Of a stretch of 64,000 nucleotides of DNA, positions 60,745-64,000 are shown one piece after another (positions within the stretch are counted from its first letter, which is position 1; each line of letters begins with the position of its first letter). Origin of the DNA: Phyto melanocephala (Eukaryota; Arthropoda; Insecta; Diptera; Rhinophoridae); NCBI GenBank assembly GCA_941918925.1, contig OW799234.1, positions 133,900,895 through 133,964,894 of the forward strand, read 5' to 3'. The notes beneath the pieces were generated by a model, which did no database searches, was not told the origin of the DNA, and saw only the letters and a program-made list of their open reading frames with translations. The position numbers and the translations under genes are program-made.

Positions 60745-61530
60745 AATATAATAAAGGATCGTGGCTGAGACTTAGTGGTGTGGAGTTAGAATTATCTAGG
60801 CATAGTCCTTAACGGTAAGCTGTCTCACAAGAAAACTAAGCAGTTGTGAGCAAAGAAAGGTCTGTATGTCTACTACAAATATGCAGGAACTCCATAGCCA
60901 AGAGTTTGGGCTTACAACCAAAGGTTGTAAATGTAATTTAAATGTCAGTAGTAAAATAAATTCTGACATATGGATATACTGTGTGGTGGGAAGTATTGAA
61001 TAAGAGTTGTTAAAGAAAGCTTATTACAAAGGTCCAGAAACATGCTTGTCACTTTCGTCATGAGAAGTACAAGTTAAGGAGTGCTGGACACTATTGGAGT
61101 AACTATACCTATAGATCTTTAATCGAAGGTCATGTCTGCAGGATTATATTTAATTTTAAGAAAATGTGACGGCAACCCCCACTGCAAATCGATAGACTGT
61201 ATGATTGCTTTTTTTAACAACAGATTGAAGATGAGTATGGGCACAAAGGCATAAAGTACGATATTATTATGGCGTAAATATAGCACAAGACTTATGTGGC
61301 AAGGTGAAACACAAGGAACTGCACAGTGTCAAGAGCTTTATGGCTAAAGGTAAACGTCACAGAGTCTGGCGATACAAATAGTCCTAAATAGAGTTTGAGG
61401 GCTAGCTACTATTGGGATTATAACGGGACACCAGTAAGAACTGAAATCAGTAGATACGATCGCAGTACTCCGGGTTTAGGATGTGTGACGATGAGAAATA
61501 TATAGAAATTGTTGAGCATATTGTCGCTCA
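60745..61530 (+). pseudogene. Decayed non-LTR retrotransposon, RT thumb/linker region
   Basis: At about 60797 the plus strand reads YLGIVLNGKLSHKK, the YLGV-x-LD-x-KL-x-WK block that follows RT in RNase H-bearing LINEs. Further on, in other frames, come LITKVQKHAC (the KVQR-x-AC block), VLDTIGVTIPIDL and FFNNRLKMSMGTKA. Base composition here is less AT-rich than the surroundings. Many stops and frame changes. It may belong to the same family as the remnant at 2050, but that is inference. Confidence 0.6.
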
Positions 61531-62316
61531 CTGACCAAGGTTATGATCACCGATGACTTCAACGTTCTAACTGTCACTATTTCTCGTGATTTTTTTAAGT
61601 TTAAACACCACATTTTTGCTTATTTTCATAAGGTTGAGCTAAAAGCTGTCAAGAAGTAGTCTTTTTGTTCTTGCAATCTTCCCCCGAGATTGTAGTACGT
61701 TTGTAAGATCCCCACTTTTGTGTTATTTCAATCAATACCACTGGCTGTATGGTATTAGTAGTTGGTGGTGGGGGCTGCCACATCAGCTTACGGCTAACCA
61801 GAGATCAATTTGGTAGCAACAGTAGTTATTAGATTAACCTTTTCAAAGATACGTCGTGGCTCATTGCTACCCAAAACGGCCTGTACTCAAATAACAGATG
61901 TTCGTGGTACATTCTGTTAATCATAAACATTTATGGGTGATGCTGCTTATCAATAAAAGTTTCTTGGTTCGTTGTTTGAACTCCTTCGAAGTATAACTCG
62001 GTGGGTTTGCCTGCACATACCTCAAAAATACATGTAAACAATAGGCCATTTAGTCTCTTGGCTCGGAACAATAAATAAGGTAGACTGAGCTCATTGATAA
62101 TTGCTGCCTGAACATTATGTCTTGTCCATGTGTATATTGTTTTATTAGAAGTATAAAGGGAACTCTCAAAATGAATTGAAATAAAAAATTGAAGGTAAAA
62201 CTTTGGGAACTACAGTGAATTAAAGTTACTGCTTTGGGATTACTTTCAATGACCAAGTTAAAGCACCACACGAGCGGTGTCAGTTGCTGTTCTATTTTTA
62301 TTAAATTTATAAATAA
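61531..62316. other. Unrecognised DNA
   Basis: Moderate AT content; a minus frame at 62050-62355 has no motif and runs into the neighbouring element's terminal repeat. Confidence 0.4.
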
Positions 62317-62379
62317 CACAGGCCAACACTCAATTTGCTTCTTTGAATTTATCAACTGATTCTTGTTAATTTGGGTGCG

Positions 62380-63082
62380 CTGAATTCGAATATGTATTTA
62401 ATCATTATTAAAAAATTAAAAAAAAAAAAAAATAAAAAATTTGGAATGACAGCCGGATTAGAGTCACTTTGCAAATTCCAATAGTAGCCTGCCATCATAT
62501 GTGCATGCCACCTTCCCTGGTACCGATGACTCATAATTTTGATATCTTGGTGAAACCTTCGTTTAAATTACCCAAATTTTCGGGAAATCAGTCCAAGTGA
62601 CTGTGCAAATAATGGATTTTAATACTCATTTTACAGTCAATGTCTCTGAATTTATCCAGCATATTCTCCACTAACTGAACATAATTTGGAGCTTTATTAC
62701 TTCCCAAGAAATTTTTTATAACTTGCACGAATGATGTCCACGCATTTCGTTTAATTTCGGTCATTGACTTATCAAAATCACTAAATACTCACTAAACAGA
62801 AGTAACAGTCGTCCAACTGATTTCTGGGCTCTCTCCAAGCCATCAGCACACCAAACATAAGCCTATTTCGTTTTCCTTGAGTCCACTGTCGCAAATTTAC
62901 ACAGCAAGTATTGCACACAATGTGTGTGGAGCCCAGCTTTTATTTTGGTCACCTAGATCAACTCCAAACGATTTTTTAACACATTCCGAAATAGGTTTTA
63001 TGTTTTCTTTAAAGATGTATTCTCCACAAATATAACAAAATGTGTCAGCGTTATTTTTACAACATCTTCTATTGGAAGACAT
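62380..63082 (-). pseudogene. Zinc-knuckle transposase-like gene, N- and C-terminal parts
   Basis: The ATG at 63082 opens MSSNRRCCKNNADTFCYICG, then SFGVDLGDQNKSWAPHTLC. After a frameshift come LRQWTQGKRNRLMFGVLMAW and NQLDDCYFC, the paired-cysteine domain also present at 33414. The centre is deleted. From about 62760 down it reads NAWTSFVQVIKNFLGSNKAP, then VENMLDKFRDIDCKMSIKIH, HSHLD, a stop, FPENLG, FHQDIKIMSHRYQGRWHAHM and MAGYYWNL. This is the C-terminal part missing from the 33414 copy. A FHQDIK-x-M-x-x-RYQGRW block near the end may hold the last catalytic acidic residue; that is inference. Confidence 0.75.
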
Positions 63083-63139
63083 TTCTAATGAATTATATTA
63101 CACAAATAAAATTCCCGCTAATCAGCTAGCAATTATACA

Positions 63140-63212
63140 AAAAATAATATTTTCGGAAAAAAACGGAATAACAAAGTGATATATACCCTCCTTACTTACA
63201 GTGGAGGGTATA
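63140..63212 (+). repeat. HINE terminal hairpin scrap
   Basis: AAACGGAATAACAAAGTGAT followed by TATACCCTCC / GGAGGGTATA with a short loop is the 3' end structure of the HINE family, lodged inside the element above. Confidence 0.6.
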
Positions 63213-63320
63213 AAAAAGCTATATGATGAAAACTAGAGCCAATTGAGACAAACTGATTACAGATTTGAATTCAGCGCACCCAAATTAACTAGAATCAGTT
63301 GATAAATTCAAAGGGCTGTG

Positions 63321-64000
63321 TAATTTATGTCTATTACGTATTACTATGAATATATTAGCACAATTTGAAAAGGCACCTATAATATATTTTACTATTGATT
63401 CCCCTTCATTGATACCAATATTGAATCTGGTAGTTTTCAGCTAAAAAATTTGATCTTTATTTGTAGTTTTTAGGATAAATACCGAGGCAGCTATATTTAG
63501 CTTCTTACAGTTGAGAAAAATTTAATTTTTTTAGATAAAATCTTTGCGACTACTGGAAATGTGTGTGACCACATTATCTAAAGGTGTCTCTTTGCTTATA
63601 TCTCAGTAGATTATACATCCATTTTTCTTGTTCGTAATATAGATTTTTACCTTAAAGTCTTTGAAAATTCAATATGAAAAATGGGTTTATAAAACATATG
63701 GTTTTAAGAGACATGGACAGACGGACATAGTTCATTGAACTTTCCCCTTCATAAGGCTTCGGAAAATATGTTCATACTTTATGGAATCGTACATATATAT
63801 ATATACTTATTAATATCTTCGATAACTAAGAAAAATGCTATACATCGGATAGGAGCAGAGCAAAAACGCTTTGTTTCTACCGGTAACGTCATGACATATT
63901 CCGATAAAAGTCAAAAGAAGCATAATACTATAATGGCATACTTTGACTCATATTCAATGCATTTTATCATCTACTGTTACTAGCAATTGTGTTATTTTTT
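63321..64000. other. AT-rich DNA with a worn HINE-like scrap
   Basis: At about 63705-63790 the phrase ACATGGACAGACGGACATAG, followed by GTTCATACTTTATGGAATCG, recalls the HINE right arm. A CCCTTCATTGATACCAATAT core near 63405 matches the repeats at 735-1215. No gene recognised. Confidence 0.45.

Larger units (their letters stand above)
62317..63320 (-). mobile_element. 1.0 kb deleted member of the CACTG/CACAG-ended transposon family
   Basis: Left end CACAGGCC and inverse right end CACAGCCC, then a shared TTTGAATTTATCAACTGATT and GGTGCGCTGAATTC, give TIRs of about 75 bp. TAA flanks both sides (62314-62316, 63321-63323), as for the element at 32582. A subterminal TGCGCTGAA-TCAAATC-GT motif is shared with that element. 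The gene on the minus strand keeps the first and last parts of the protein. A small HINE hairpin scrap is lodged at about 63140-63212. Confidence 0.8.

Overview
The window reads as nuclear DNA of a higher (cyclorrhaphan/schizophoran) fly. It is very A+T-rich, almost free of long open frames, full of CATA/TGTA microsatellites, and crowded with insect-type transposable elements. The one confidently recognised host gene segment encodes TM1, TM2 and the start of TM3 of a cholecystokinin/sulfakinin-like GPCR, very close to Drosophila CCKLR-17D3 as far as I can judge by eye. It ends in a clean splice donor and lies on the minus strand near 27.5-28.1 kb. No other exon of that gene was recognised, so most of the window is probably intronic or intergenic.

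Layout. 0-4 kb: a 1.7 kb inverted-repeat element with subterminal TTGTCAGA repeats, then a decayed RNase H-bearing LINE. 5-13 kb: two short and one long Helentron/DINE-1-like (HINE) elements, a mariner scrap and a MITE copy. 13.6-18.4 kb: mariner scraps, a TIR element containing a 733 bp MITE, a SINE fragment, and a 917 bp mariner with complete ends. 20-26.5 kb: a LINE 3' fragment, an old HINE containing a canonical-ended Helitron, and a tRNA-derived SINE. 27.5-28.1 kb: the receptor exon. 28.6-32.4 kb: a DD37E Tc1/mariner element split inside its lysine codons by a 2.4 kb HINE. 32.6-35.6 kb: a 3.0 kb element with ~505 bp terminal inverted repeats, CACTG ends, TAA target duplication and a decayed zinc-knuckle transposase-like gene. 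36.5-45.1 kb: a mariner split at a TA by the same MITE, a PIF/Harbinger-like element, an old HINE, more mariner scraps and another MITE. 45-57.7 kb: mostly unrecognised AT-rich DNA with a mariner derivative, a Jockey-type RT scrap and a LINE 3' scrap. 57.7-60.2 kb: the best long HINE. 60.7-63.3 kb: a LINE remnant and a second, complementary copy of the CACTG/CACAG-ended family.

Nothing here is an operon or defence system. The interest lies in the nesting of element families, which gives a relative chronology, and in the CACTG/CACAG-ended family, whose two broken copies keep different halves of the same protein. Family names rest on motifs I can read and on remembered family features; no database search was possible.
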